40,887 nt of DNA from CAZJKE01 sp964546585 (GTDB lineage: Bacteria > Planctomycetota > Phycisphaerae > Phycisphaerales > SM1A02), in the NCBI GenBank assembly GCA_964546585.1, contig CAZJKE010000015.1, positions 1 to 40,887 on the forward strand. Direction: 5' to 3'. The translations under genes were made by a program, and so were the position numbers. Below are positions 16,463-25,600 of the stretch, piece after piece (the first letter of the stretch is position 1; the number at the start of each line of letters is the position of its first letter). The notes under the pieces were generated by a model. The model saw only the letters and a program-made list of their open reading frames with translations. It was not told the origin of the DNA and made no database searches.

Positions 16463-17758
16463 ATGACCGAAGAGCGACCGCGCCTGCTCATCGCATCTGA
16501 TGCAGCGATTCCACCTGATGTTGAGGCTGCACTGCTGTCCGTCTTCAATCTGGTGCAGCCCTCGGGCCAGAAAGAGGTGGATCTGGTGCTCGGCCCGCCG
16601 ACCGGACTGGAACCGAGACTGGAGGCCATTGGCAAGGCCGGCCAGGACCTGACGGCGTTCGAGTCCTCGGATGTCCGAAGCCTCAATCTCGCACAGCGAC
16701 TCCACTTGCTGGAGGAAAAGGTGGTGCACCACGCCCGGGACCTGTTGGGCATGGACCACTTTGAAATCCGCCTGCTGGACCGCCGATCCGGCCAGCTGGA
16801 ACTGGTCATCGCCGAGAGCATCTCGCCACTCAAGATCGGCGAGGTTCTCCTGGCAGAGAAACATGACAACGGGATCTGCGGACATGTCGTTGCGTCCGGC
16901 ACAAGTTATATCTGTCAGGATGTCGCAGGCGATCCCCTGTATCGGCCCGGCATCGAAAACGGCGCGTCCTCGCTCACGGTTCCCCTTTGGCTGCATGATC
17001 GCGTCATTGGTGTGTTCAATGCGGAATCGGAGAAACCTGGCGCATTCGATGACGATGATCGCCGACTCACAGAGACATTCGGCAAGTACATCGCCATCGC
17101 AATGCACATGCTCGATCTTCTCGTCGTGGAGCGATACACCACCAGCGAAGAGTTGTCCCGCACCATGCTCTCCGAGTTCGAACCGCCGCTGGCGGATCTC
17201 GTCGCATTGGCTGAGCAGGCGCGCACAGATGATCCATCGCTTGCCGACCAGATTGCGATGATTGCCTCCACTCTCCGGCAACGACTGGACACATGCACCG
17301 CCGGTCCCCAGACAATCATCAACGCCGATCGCGTTGCGTCCATTCAACGACAACCGGAACTCGAGGGACGATTGGTGCTGGTCGCCGACGACGAAGACGT
17401 GGTACGACAAGGCGTCGTCGATGTACTCCAGAGGCTTGGGTGCTCAGTTACGGATTGCGTCGACGGTGACCAGACAATTGCGGCACTGAAGGAAGCCAAC
17501 GCCACGGGGAATACCTTTGATCTGGTGATCTCCGACATTCGGATGCCGGGGCACAATGGGTATGAGGTGTTCCGAGCCGCCCGAGATCTCGATCCTTCTC
17601 AGCCGGTCATCCTGATGACCGGTTTCGGGTATGACCCCCACCACTCCATCATGCGAGCAAGTCAGGACGGCATGCAGGCCGTGCTGTTCAAACCGTTCCG
17701 AACGGAACAACTGATCGACGCAGTGTGCGTCGCTTGCCGAAAGAAGGCTGGCTGCTGA
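16463..17758 (+). CDS. GAF domain protein with C-terminal response-regulator receiver
   Basis: A 431-residue cytoplasmic signalling protein. Residues about 75-222 form a GAF domain (HHARDLLGMDHFEIRLLDRR through VIGVFNAESEKPG). Residues 303-425 form a receiver domain with acidic pocket D309, D310 and E311, phosphoacceptor D358 (VISDIRMPG), T386 and K410. Between them, residues 225-285 look like a histidine-kinase dimerisation hairpin in which the phosphorylatable histidine is replaced by S237 (SEFEPPL versus the usual HELRTPL), and no ATPase domain follows. It has no DNA-binding or enzymatic output, so it probably relays a signal by protein contact. Single gene, divergent from the ABC operon. 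Confidence 0.85.
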   Translation: MTEERPRLLIASDAAIPPDVEAALLSVFNLVQPSGQKEVDLVLGPPTGLEPRLEAIGKAGQDLTAFESSDVRSLNLAQRLHLLEEKVVHHARDLLGMDHFEIRLLDRRSGQLELVIAESISPLKIGEVLLAEKHDNGICGHVVASGTSYICQDVAGDPLYRPGIENGASSLTVPLWLHDRVIGVFNAESEKPGAFDDDDRRLTETFGKYIAIAMHMLDLLVVERYTTSEELSRTMLSEFEPPLADLVALAEQARTDDPSLADQIAMIASTLRQRLDTCTAGPQTIINADRVASIQRQPELEGRLVLVADDEDVVRQGVVDVLQRLGCSVTDCVDGDQTIAALKEANATGNTFDLVISDIRMPGHNGYEVFRAARDLDPSQPVILMTGFGYDPHHSIMRASQDGMQAVLFKPFRTEQLIDAVCVACRKKAGC

Positions 17759-17779
17759 CGACTCCTGGCGCCTGACCTC

Positions 17780-17785
17780 TACAAT
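17780..17785 (+). promoter_or_regulatory. -10 TACAAT for leaderless prmC
   Basis: TACAAT ends 7 nt before the prmC ATG, so transcription should start at the start codon. A weak -35 (CTGACG, 17755-17760) sits 19 nt upstream. Confidence 0.45.
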
Positions 17786-17792
17786 CCACGCC

Positions 17793-18674
17793 ATGGCACC
17801 CCTCAACGCAGAAGTCTGGACAAGCCGCGCGCTTCTCGACTGGATGAACGAACGCTTCACCACTTCGGGCGTCGAACCGCCGCGTCTTGTCGCCGAAATG
17901 CTCCTGTCAAGCGTCTTGCAGCAGCAGCGCATCGACATGTACGCCGACATTGATCGTCCTGCAACCGATGCCGAACGGGCTGCACTCCGGCCCCTTGTAC
18001 AGCGAGCCCTGCAAGGGGAACCAGTGCAACACATTCTTGGTGAAGCGTGGTTCTTTGGCATGCCCTTTCTGGTGGATCGCTCGGCGCTCATTCCTCGAAG
18101 CGCCACAGAAACCATGGTCGAACATGTCCTGCAATGGTGGCGAACACGAGAAACCATCGACGACGGATGCATTGCCGACATTGGAACAGGCGGCGGGTGC
18201 ATCGCCATTGCCTTGGCAGCCAACCTTCCCGAAACTGCGGTCATTGCCACAGACATCTCAGAAGAGGCTCTGGACCTTGCCCGCCGCAACGCCGAGCGGC
18301 ACGGCGTCGTCGATCGGATCGAATTCCGACTTGGCAAGGGCCTTGATCCGCTGGGGGACAGCGAACTCTTTGACGCCATGTGCTCCAACCCGCCTTACAT
18401 CCCGGATCACGAGTTTCAGTCGCTCGATGCCTCAGTGGCGGACTGGGAACCACCGGCGGCGCTTTGCGGCGGGCCGGATGGGCTTGAGGTCGCAGGTCCA
18501 CTGATCACAGGGGGTGGCGAACACCTCCGGCACGGTGGTCTGTTGATCGTGGAGATTGCCACCTCCTCTGCGAAGGCCGCTCAGTCGCTCGCAGGAGAAT
18601 CCCCCAACCTGCAGAACGAGAACATCCTGCGGGACCAGCATGGGGATGCCCGGTTCATAACGGCAGTTCGATAG
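17793..18674 (+). CDS. prmC: Peptide chain release factor N5-glutamine methyltransferase PrmC
   Basis: Methylates the glutamine of the GGQ motif in release factors RF1 and RF2 with S-adenosylmethionine, raising termination efficiency. The 293-residue protein has an N-terminal helical domain, ALIPRSATETMVE (98-110, usually IPRPETE), SAM-binding DIGTGGGCIA (129-138) and the substrate-clamping NPPYIP (199-204). The proline of IPRPETE is serine here. The gene lacks a Shine-Dalgarno and has TACAAT 7 nt upstream, which suggests a leaderless message. putA follows after 14 bp. Confidence 0.94.
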   Translation: MAPLNAEVWTSRALLDWMNERFTTSGVEPPRLVAEMLLSSVLQQQRIDMYADIDRPATDAERAALRPLVQRALQGEPVQHILGEAWFFGMPFLVDRSALIPRSATETMVEHVLQWWRTRETIDDGCIADIGTGGGCIAIALAANLPETAVIATDISEEALDLARRNAERHGVVDRIEFRLGKGLDPLGDSELFDAMCSNPPYIPDHEFQSLDASVADWEPPAALCGGPDGLEVAGPLITGGGEHLRHGGLLIVEIATSSAKAAQSLAGESPNLQNENILRDQHGDARFITAVR

Positions 18675-18677
18675 AAT
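18672..18677 (+). promoter_or_regulatory. -10-like TAGAAT before putA
   Basis: TAGAAT overlaps the prmC stop codon and lies 11 nt before the putA ATG. No -35 was found; it may add to read-through from prmC. Confidence 0.3.
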
Positions 18678-18688
18678 CCCAGTCCCTC

Positions 18689-21600
18689 ATGGCGATCTTC
18701 CGACGAAACAAGTCAACCGGCAGTGACGTTGCCGAACTGCCTTCCCCCTCGGGCGAGAGCATCTTCGACGCCGCGACCGAACAGCGGATTCTCGCCATAG
18801 GCACCAAACTTCTGGATGCGGCCCGCTCACAGCGGTCAAGTTGGCTCTCTTCGGCCTTCTGGTCCGACAAGTTGATGGACTGGGCCATGCAGGATGAAGC
18901 CTTCAAGGTCCAACTCTTCAGGTTTGTTGACGCGTTCCCCTCGCTCGTCACGCCAGAGCAGGTTCATGACCATCTGGTGGACTATCTCACACAGCCGGAT
19001 GTGAAACTCCCCCCGGGGATGGGGCTGGGGCTGAAGGCGGGCGGCCTGCTGCAAGGAACCTTGACAAAGACGGTGACCGGCCGGATCACCGCCATGGCCG
19101 AGAGGTTCATTGCGGGAACAGATGCGGCCAGTGCGCTTCCGGGCTTGGAGTCACTTTGGAAAGACGGCACCGCGTTCTCGGTTGATCTTCTGGGCGAAGC
19201 GTGCGTCAGCGATGCGGAAGCCCTGGCCTATCGCGAGCGGTACCTCGATCTTCTTCGCAACCTCCCTGCCACGGTCAATGCATGGCCATCGCAGCCGATC
19301 TTGGAACACGATCATCTGGGGCCAATTCCACGAACCAATATCTCCATCAAGATCTCGTCGCTGTTTGCAAACACCGACGCCATTGCCTTCGACACTTCCA
19401 TCGCCGGACTCATGGAGGGCTTGCGGCCCATTCTTGAGGAAGCCGCGAACAGCAACACTTTCATCAACTTTGACATGGAGCAGTTTGAGTACAAGGATCT
19501 GACCCTTGAACTGTTCATGCGATGCTGCGAGGAAATTGACTTCCCCGCCGGCCTCGCCATGCAAGCCTACTTGCGGAGTGGCGATGCAGATGCCGCTCGT
19601 ATTATTGACTGGTCGCTGCGGGTCAATAGGCCAATCACCGTACGACTGGTCAAGGGCGCATACTGGGACTACGAGACGATTCACGCGGAAGAACTCGGCT
19701 GGCCTGTACCTGTGTGGAGCCGCAAGGTGGACAGTGACGCGTGCTTTGAGAGGATGGCGGCAGCGTTCATCGAATCGACACCGCGAGAAAGTGGCGAGGG
19801 CGGTGTCAACCTCGCACTCGGTTCCCACAACCTACGTTCGATTGCGGCGGCGCTTGCACTTCTCGAACGGCGGGATCTTCCGCCAGCCGCGCTGGAACTC
19901 CAGATGCTCCGCGGCATGGCGGACCAGTTGAAGGATGGCGTAACCACGGAAGGGCTCAGACTTCGGGAGTATGTTCCCGTCGGTGAGATGATTCCGGGCA
20001 TGGCCTATCTGGTTCGCCGCCTTCTGGAGAACACATCCAACGAGTCGTGGCTCAGAAGCAGTTTCCTCGAAGACAGTGACCCAAGTGCGTTGTTGGCATC
20101 GCCGCATGTTCTCCATGAAGGTCCGGACCCGGGCATTGTGTTGATAGCAGACGCACCCGAGCGTCACCAGTTGTCGCCCGCGGTCGAGGGCGTCGGCGAT
20201 GGTCGCCCCTTCTTCTCAGAGCCACCGCGGGACTTTGCCGAGATGTCCCAGCGGGATGTGTTCGCAGCAGAGGTCGGACGTGCATCGGTTCCTTCGGTCG
20301 ACCGCGTGGAAACGGTGGAGCAGGCAGTTGCCATCGTTGATCGGGCAGAGGCAGCATTTCCGGCATGGCGCGACGCCGACCCGAGAACCCGATCGGCAGT
20401 GCTGACCGGCGCTGCGCAGATCATGCGTCGGCGGCGCGATGAACTCTGTGGTGTCCTCATTCGCGAAGCCGGCAAGGTCTGGCGAGAAGCCGATGGCGAA
20501 ATCTGCGAGGCAATCGACTTTTGCGAGTACTACGCTCGGATGGCTGTCGGACTGTTCGAACCCCACCGGCTCGGGAAGTTCATCGGAGAGTTGGATCAGC
20601 AGTTCCATCAGCCGCGGGGTGTCGTCGCGGTGATCAGCCCGTGGAACTTCCCCGCCGCCATTTGCATGGGCATGACCGTCGCTGCATTGGTGACGGGCAA
20701 TAGCGTCATGGTCAAGCCCGCAGGGCAGACAACCGGAATCGCGAAACTGTTGTGCGAGATTCTCTGGGAGGCTGGAGCCCCGCGGAATGTCCTTCAATTC
20801 ACGCCCGGGCCGGGGTCGATCATTGGTGCGGCCATGGTTCGTGACCCGCGGGTAGCCGTCATTGCGTTCACCGGTTCAAAGCCCGTCGGTCTGGACATCA
20901 TTGAAGCTGCCGGACATACACCGCCCGAGCAGAGGCATGTCAAGAAGGTGGTGTGCGAAATGGGTGGCAAGAACGCCATCATCATCGATGCCTCAGCCGA
21001 TCTGGACGAGGCGGTGCTCGGGGTGCGATACAGCGCATTCGGTTACCAGGGGCAGAAGTGCTCTGCGTGCAGCCGAGCCATCGTCGTGGATTCCGCTCAT
21101 GACCTCTTTCTGGAGCGGTTGGTCGAATCGACCCGGACGTTGGTCGTCGGCGACCCACTCGATCCCGCAACGGACATGGGACCGATCATCGACCAGGGTG
21201 CGGCCGGCGACATTCGCGCATACATCGACATTGGCATGCAGGAAGGCAACCTTGCCTTTGCCGGGACAACCCCGGAAGGATTGGAGGAGCAGATCGGAAA
21301 ACCATTTGTCCCACCGCACATCTTCTCCGGCATTACCGAGCGCGACCGGCTGGCGCAGGAGGAAGTCTTCGGGCCTGTGCTTGCGGTCATGCGTGTGCGA
21401 GACTTCGATGAGGCGCTCGCCGTGGCCAATTCCACTGCCTATAAGTTGACCGGTGGGATCTTCAGCCGAAAGCCATCGCACCTTGCAAGGGCAGTCCGCG
21501 AATTCCGCGTCGGCAACCTGTACCTCAATCGTGGCTGCACCGGCGCACTGGTGGCCCGGCAGCCATTTGGCGGGTTCGGCATGTCCGGCGTCGGTTCGAA

Positions 21601-21691
21601 GGCCGGCGGCAACGAATACCTGCTGCAGTTTGTCGAGCCCCGCGCCACCTCCGAAAACACGATGCGACGAGGCTTTGCCCCAGGGCTGTGA
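18689..21691 (+). CDS. putA: Bifunctional proline dehydrogenase / L-glutamate-gamma-semialdehyde dehydrogenase
   Basis: Oxidises proline to glutamate in two steps, with FAD in the first domain and NAD+ in the second, channelling the P5C intermediate. The 1000-residue chain lacks the N-terminal ribbon-helix-helix of E. coli PutA, so it should not repress its own operon. The proline dehydrogenase barrel spans about residues 100-460 (e.g. RLVKGAYWDYE). The aldehyde dehydrogenase domain spans about 510-985 with SPWNFPAAI, the general base E757 (CEMGGKNA) and nucleophile C791 (GQKCSACSR). The length matches short (type A) PutA. It begins 14 bp after prmC and may be cotranscribed with it. Confidence 0.95.
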   Translation: MAIFRRNKSTGSDVAELPSPSGESIFDAATEQRILAIGTKLLDAARSQRSSWLSSAFWSDKLMDWAMQDEAFKVQLFRFVDAFPSLVTPEQVHDHLVDYLTQPDVKLPPGMGLGLKAGGLLQGTLTKTVTGRITAMAERFIAGTDAASALPGLESLWKDGTAFSVDLLGEACVSDAEALAYRERYLDLLRNLPATVNAWPSQPILEHDHLGPIPRTNISIKISSLFANTDAIAFDTSIAGLMEGLRPILEEAANSNTFINFDMEQFEYKDLTLELFMRCCEEIDFPAGLAMQAYLRSGDADAARIIDWSLRVNRPITVRLVKGAYWDYETIHAEELGWPVPVWSRKVDSDACFERMAAAFIESTPRESGEGGVNLALGSHNLRSIAAALALLERRDLPPAALELQMLRGMADQLKDGVTTEGLRLREYVPVGEMIPGMAYLVRRLLENTSNESWLRSSFLEDSDPSALLASPHVLHEGPDPGIVLIADAPERHQLSPAVEGVGDGRPFFSEPPRDFAEMSQRDVFAAEVGRASVPSVDRVETVEQAVAIVDRAEAAFPAWRDADPRTRSAVLTGAAQIMRRRRDELCGVLIREAGKVWREADGEICEAIDFCEYYARMAVGLFEPHRLGKFIGELDQQFHQPRGVVAVISPWNFPAAICMGMTVAALVTGNSVMVKPAGQTTGIAKLLCEILWEAGAPRNVLQFTPGPGSIIGAAMVRDPRVAVIAFTGSKPVGLDIIEAAGHTPPEQRHVKKVVCEMGGKNAIIIDASADLDEAVLGVRYSAFGYQGQKCSACSRAIVVDSAHDLFLERLVESTRTLVVGDPLDPATDMGPIIDQGAAGDIRAYIDIGMQEGNLAFAGTTPEGLEEQIGKPFVPPHIFSGITERDRLAQEEVFGPVLAVMRVRDFDEALAVANSTAYKLTGGIFSRKPSHLARAVREFRVGNLYLNRGCTGALVARQPFGGFGMSGVGSKAGGNEYLLQFVEPRATSENTMRRGFAPGL

Positions 21692-21704
21692 GCCCAACTG
21701 CAGC

Positions 21705-21722
21705 GTGTCCGGTACCGGACAC
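21705..21722. terminator. Perfect 18-bp palindrome between convergent putA and kef genes
   Basis: GTGTCCGGTACCGGACAC reads identically on both strands and sits in the 36-bp gap between two convergent genes. As RNA it gives a 7-bp stem with a GUAC loop in either direction. There is no U-tract. A bidirectional terminator or a protein-binding site are both possible. Confidence 0.4.
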
Positions 21723-21727
21723 CTCGC

Positions 21728-23374
21728 TCACTGGCCCAGTTGTCGGAGTGCGGAGGCGCCGAGGGCGTCACCGACACGATCCTCCTCATCAATGACAATA
21801 TCGGCGCCGGCCTTGGCAAGTGCTGCCGCATGCATCGCATACCGCGCCCGAGCCACCACCGTAATCCCGGGGGCCATCGCTCTGGCTTGGCCAATCGCCA
21901 TGGCCGAAGCACGATGATCCGGCAGCGTTGACACCAACAATCTCGCATTCGCGACGCCCGCGTGATCCAGATGTTCCCGCCTCGTCGCGTCGCCAAGCAC
22001 CGCCGCCAAGCCGATCGCATGGGCGCGATCCACGCCACGGCGGCTCATGTCAACAACGACAATTGGAATGCACGCATCTTCCAGCGCCGTGATGACATGG
22101 GTACCGGCAGGGCCAAACCCCAACACAATTGCATGATCGCGCATGGCGGCAATGCGAGGCCCCTCCTGCTCCTTGACCTCCGGTGCGGTATCGCCAAGCC
22201 AGGAATCAATCCGCCTTGCAATCGGCCGAGCACGTCCAACAAGCAACGGCGCAGCAAGCAGTGTGAGCAACGACGCACTGACGAACAACTGAAATGCGTC
22301 GTCATCAATGAGTTTCTCCGACAACGCCATCGAGCCAATGACAAAACTGAACTCGCCGATCTGGGCAAGACAGAGTCCGGAGCCGATTGCGACCCGCCTT
22401 GGCAGCCGACACACAAGGGCAGCCACCCACACAATCGCAGTCTTGCCGACAATGATCGCTGCAGCTACCCCAAGAACAATGAGCCAGTGATCCTGAACGA
22501 GCAGCCAGGGCACATCGGCCAACATGCCGATCGAAACAAAGAACAGCGTGAGAAAGACGCTTCGCAGCGGCGCAAGATCGGCGCGTACCTGGGCTGAGAA
22601 AGGCGATCCCGCAAGAATGAGACCAGCCACGAATGCGCCGAGCGCTGGTGACAGCCCAAGCGAATGGGCCAGGATCATCGCCGCGAAACATGTCACTACA
22701 CCAAGCACAATTGGAAGATCGGCACTCCGGCGAATCGCTCTCGCACCGAGCACCCGGGGGAGCACGAAGACACCGACGAGGAAGATGGTGGCCAACAGTC
22801 CCACAAGTCTCACGGTGGCCCCGCCAAGCGATGCTGCGACTGATTCGCCGCCGGCATCGCCCAAGAGCGACACCAGCAACAACAGCGGAACGAGTGCAAG
22901 ATCCTGCAGCACCAACACGCCAAAGGCGACGCGACCGTGGGGCGAATCAAGTTCGCTTCGATCCTGCAACACACGGGCAACCGTTGCGGTGGAACTCATC
23001 GCCACCATCGTGCCAATCACGATGGCAGCCTTCCGTTCCGCGCCCATGAACAGCGCGATCGCCCACGCAACGCTCCCGGTAACGACAATCTGAAGAATCC
23101 CGAGCAAGAGACCCCGGCCAGCAAGACTCCGCAGTCGCCGTGGGCTTATTTCCAACCCGATGGTGAACAACAGGAGCGCAACGCCGATCTCGGCCATGTC
23201 ACCGATGACTTTCTCGCCGGAAGTCACCCAGTCCAGAACGCCGGGTCCGACGAGCGTTCCAGCAAGTAGATAGCCGACAACTGCGCTGACACGCAGTTTC
23301 TCAAGCACGATGCCCGCAAGCACCGCTACGCCAAGCAAGACCGTGATGTCTACAACCAGATGCCAGAAGGTCAT
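21728..23374 (-). CDS. Kef-type cation:proton antiporter with TrkA-N domain
   Basis: A 548-residue inner-membrane protein of the CPA2 family that probably exchanges K+ or Na+ for protons. Residues 1 to about 380 hold some twelve hydrophobic helices, including GYLLAGTLVGPGVL and the core helices ALFMGAERKAAIVIG and SLGLSPALGAFVAGLIL. From about residue 410 there is a Rossmann-type TrkA-N domain (IVLGFGPAGTHVI, then VVDMSRRGVD) that would bind NAD(H) and gate transport. No TrkA-C domain follows. The start at 23374 (MTFWHLVVD) agrees with the membrane topology; the longer frame to 23476 would overlap the divergent tauE-like gene. TATCAT lies 9 nt upstream. Confidence 0.9.
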   Translation of the reverse strand: MTFWHLVVDITVLLGVAVLAGIVLEKLRVSAVVGYLLAGTLVGPGVLDWVTSGEKVIGDMAEIGVALLLFTIGLEISPRRLRSLAGRGLLLGILQIVVTGSVAWAIALFMGAERKAAIVIGTMVAMSSTATVARVLQDRSELDSPHGRVAFGVLVLQDLALVPLLLLVSLLGDAGGESVAASLGGATVRLVGLLATIFLVGVFVLPRVLGARAIRRSADLPIVLGVVTCFAAMILAHSLGLSPALGAFVAGLILAGSPFSAQVRADLAPLRSVFLTLFFVSIGMLADVPWLLVQDHWLIVLGVAAAIIVGKTAIVWVAALVCRLPRRVAIGSGLCLAQIGEFSFVIGSMALSEKLIDDDAFQLFVSASLLTLLAAPLLVGRARPIARRIDSWLGDTAPEVKEQEGPRIAAMRDHAIVLGFGPAGTHVITALEDACIPIVVVDMSRRGVDRAHAIGLAAVLGDATRREHLDHAGVANARLLVSTLPDHRASAMAIGQARAMAPGITVVARARYAMHAAALAKAGADIVIDEEDRVGDALGASALRQLGQ

Positions 23375-23383
23375 GGGCGACGG

Positions 23384-23389
23384 ATGATA
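23384..23389 (-). promoter_or_regulatory. -10-like TATCAT for leaderless kef gene
   Basis: TATCAT on the minus strand, 9 nt before the antiporter ATG. No -35 match. Confidence 0.35.
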
Positions 23390-23406
23390 CGCCAGGCCCT
23401 GTCCCC

Positions 23407-23412
23407 TACCAT
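23407..23412 (+). promoter_or_regulatory. -10-like TACCAT for leaderless tauE-like gene
   Basis: TACCAT lies 9 nt before the ATG at 23422, in the 47-bp divergent spacer. No clear -35. Confidence 0.35.
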
Positions 23413-23421
23413 GCCCCCCCA

Positions 23422-24222
23422 ATGGACCTCTACGAGATTCTCTTCCTTCTGCTGCTTGGACTTGCAGCGGGCGCATTCGGCGGCATGCTCGGGATCGGAG
23501 GATCTGTCATCATGATTCCGGGCATTGCCATCGTGCTCGGATGGCCCTTCCACCTGGCACAGGCCATCGCCATGACGGTCAACCCCCTTGTCGCTGGATC
23601 GTCCGCATTACGGCATCGCAAGGAGGGCCACATCTCTCGAAAGGTCGTCATGCGGGTCCTGCCGATCGCACTCCTGTGCATTGCCGCGGGTGCGTGGCTG
23701 AGCAATCTCATCCCATCGCGGTGGCTGGAAGGAGCATTCGGCATCTTTCTCCTCTGGGTTCTGTGGAGCCTCATTCGCGGCCCACGAGAGAACCATTCCA
23801 CCAGTGACTCGGGGGAGAAGTCAACATGGCCACGGTCCGCTTTGACCGGCGGCGTCACGGGATCGCTCGCCGGATTGCTTGGCATCGGCGGCGGGCTCGC
23901 ACAGGTACCGCTGCTGCACCTGTTGTGCCGGCTTCCTCTCAAGGTCGCTATTGGTTCCTCCTCGGCCATCATGCTCTTTACCGCCATCCTGGGCGCGGCG
24001 GTCAAGGATGCTTCGCTGTCCAACGTCGTGGGTGCGCAGGGAGAACCGCTGGCAGCCGTCGATGCGCTCATCGGATCACTCTGGTTGATCCCCGGCGCGA
24101 TTGTGGGAGGTTGGTTGGGCGCGAGAATCACCGCCATTGCTTCGGCGGCGGTCATCCGCATTGTCTTCTCGTTGCTGGTTGCGGTTGCATCTGCGCGGCT
24201 GCTCTGGTCAGCCATTGCCTGA
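23422..24222 (+). CDS. TauE/SafE family membrane exporter
   Basis: A 266-residue membrane protein with about eight hydrophobic segments in two repeated halves, each opening with the family motif: GAFGGMLGIGGSVIMIP near residues 17-33 and GSLAGLLGIGGGLAQVP near 151-167. TauE/SafE proteins move small organic or sulfur anions such as sulfite or sulfoacetate; the substrate here cannot be read from sequence. It diverges from the Kef-type antiporter, and its 3' end overlaps the convergent plsC gene by 15 bp. Confidence 0.88.
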   Translation: MDLYEILFLLLLGLAAGAFGGMLGIGGSVIMIPGIAIVLGWPFHLAQAIAMTVNPLVAGSSALRHRKEGHISRKVVMRVLPIALLCIAAGAWLSNLIPSRWLEGAFGIFLLWVLWSLIRGPRENHSTSDSGEKSTWPRSALTGGVTGSLAGLLGIGGGLAQVPLLHLLCRLPLKVAIGSSSAIMLFTAILGAAVKDASLSNVVGAQGEPLAAVDALIGSLWLIPGAIVGGWLGARITAIASAAVIRIVFSLLVAVASARLLWSAIA

Positions 24223-24906
24223 TCGCACCGCGATCCGCGCCCTGCACCGCCCTCGAAGTTCCCCGATGCGATCGCGAAGAACCACGACACCCCGCTCCGC
24301 TTTCATGTCAAGAAGCGACTGCCCCGAAATGGGCTCGCCGACCTCCAGTTCAATCCACCCTCGAAATCGCATCGGCCGGTTGATCGGCCAAACATCGAAG
24401 GCACCGTCGATCGCCACGGGCAGCACATCGGCGCCGGTTCGTTCAAGAATCACCCACCATCCGCGTTTGAATTCCTTGAGTTCTCCATCCTCCGATCGCG
24501 TGCCCTCGGGAAAGATCGCCACACACCTCCCCTGCTCAAGTTCCTCAATAGCGGCCCGGATGGCAACCATGTCCATCTGACCGCGGCGAATTGGGATCAC
24601 CCTGTACCGCCGAAGGAGGTAACCGAGAATCATGGAGTTCAGAAGTGAAGCGCGCCCGATGCCACGGGAAGGTCGGTCTCGAAGGGCGATGCCCACAAGC
24701 ATGGGATCGAAATTCGACTGGTGATTGGCCACGATCAGTACAGGACCGGTCCGTGGCAAGTTGTCTCTTCCATGCATCCGAAGTCGGTACAGCAGGACGC
24801 CGATCGCCTGTAGAAAGGCAGGGACCGCAGTCCACCAAAACAGCGTGTTCCACCATGAAATGTTGCGAGCCCGTCGTTTCACTTGGAGAAACCGAAACAT
24901 ATTCAT
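24208..24906 (-). CDS. plsC: 1-acylglycerol-3-phosphate acyltransferase
   Basis: Adds the second acyl chain to lysophosphatidic acid to give phosphatidic acid at the inner membrane. The 232-residue protein has an N-terminal hydrophobic helix (residues 18-40), the catalytic NHQSNFDP (HX4D: H62, D67) and FPEGTRS (132-138). The ATG at 24906 overlaps the cmk stop codon (ATGA), so it is translationally coupled to cmk, a pairing seen in several phyla. Together with gpsA and the LplT-like carrier, it is the third lipid-phosphate gene in this window. Confidence 0.93.
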   Translation of the reverse strand: MNMFRFLQVKRRARNISWWNTLFWWTAVPAFLQAIGVLLYRLRMHGRDNLPRTGPVLIVANHQSNFDPMLVGIALRDRPSRGIGRASLLNSMILGYLLRRYRVIPIRRGQMDMVAIRAAIEELEQGRCVAIFPEGTRSEDGELKEFKRGWWVILERTGADVLPVAIDGAFDVWPINRPMRFRGWIELEVGEPISGQSLLDMKAERGVVVLRDRIGELRGRCRARIAVRSGNG

Positions 24907-25595
24907 GCCTGCCGCAAGGCATCCAGTTCATCGCGCACCACCTGCTCCATGCGGTCGACCACCTCGTCTATTGAGAGATCGGACGAGTCAATCGTGACAG
25001 CACCTTCCGGTCGCACGAGCGGGCTGTCCTCCCTCGTCGAGTCGATGCGGTCCCGTTCTTCGATATTCCGGCGAATCAATGCTGCCTCCGCGGGCTTGCC
25101 CGCCCGATCGAGTTGCAGAATCCGCCGCTTTGCTCGCTCGTCAACAGTGGCATCCAGATAAAACTTCGCCGTTGCATCCGGAAAGACAACCGACCCCTGA
25201 TCCCTTCCCTCGGTCACGAGGCATGGGTGATCTCTCCCAATACAACGCTGCTGCTGTACGAGTGCCTTGCGAACCTCACTCTGCTCCGCAACAATTGACA
25301 CAATGCTGCTGACATCGTGATCCCGGATCCGACCATCCACCCGCCGATCGCCAAGCAGAATCGGCGCAGGCGTCTTTGTCCATTCAAACCCAATGCCCAC
25401 CTTCTCAATGGCAGTAGCGATTGCTGCCCCATCGTCCGGGGCAATCCCCAATTCCACCGCAAGCAGGGATGCTGCGCGGTACATCGCCCCGGTATCGAGA
25501 CACTCTGCACCGAGCCGGTCAGCAAGTTGGCTTGAAACCGTTGACTTACCAGTTCCAGCAGGGCCGTCAATGGTCACGATCATGGACAAGGGCAT
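24903..25595 (-). CDS. cmk: Cytidylate kinase
   Basis: Phosphorylates CMP and dCMP with ATP. The 230-residue protein has the P-loop GPAGTGKST (11-19), the CMP-binding block LDTGAMYRA, and DRxxxxSPLVRPEGAVTIDSS near the C terminus, with the family's typical TEGRDQGSVVFPDA (usually GRDxGTVVFP). The ATG at 25595 follows a CGGAG ribosome binding site; an internal start four codons later would also fit. It lies 5 bp after the isomerase-like gene and overlaps plsC by 4 nt, so the three genes form an operon. Confidence 0.95.
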   Translation of the reverse strand: MPLSMIVTIDGPAGTGKSTVSSQLADRLGAECLDTGAMYRAASLLAVELGIAPDDGAAIATAIEKVGIGFEWTKTPAPILLGDRRVDGRIRDHDVSSIVSIVAEQSEVRKALVQQQRCIGRDHPCLVTEGRDQGSVVFPDATAKFYLDATVDERAKRRILQLDRAGKPAEAALIRRNIEERDRIDSTREDSPLVRPEGAVTIDSSDLSIDEVVDRMEQVVRDELDALRQA

Positions 25596-25600
25596 GGTTA

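Noticed and set aside
16322..17410. Minus-strand frame of 362 codons opposite the GAF-receiver gene
   Set aside because: The plus-strand product has clear GAF and receiver motifs; the antisense product has none.
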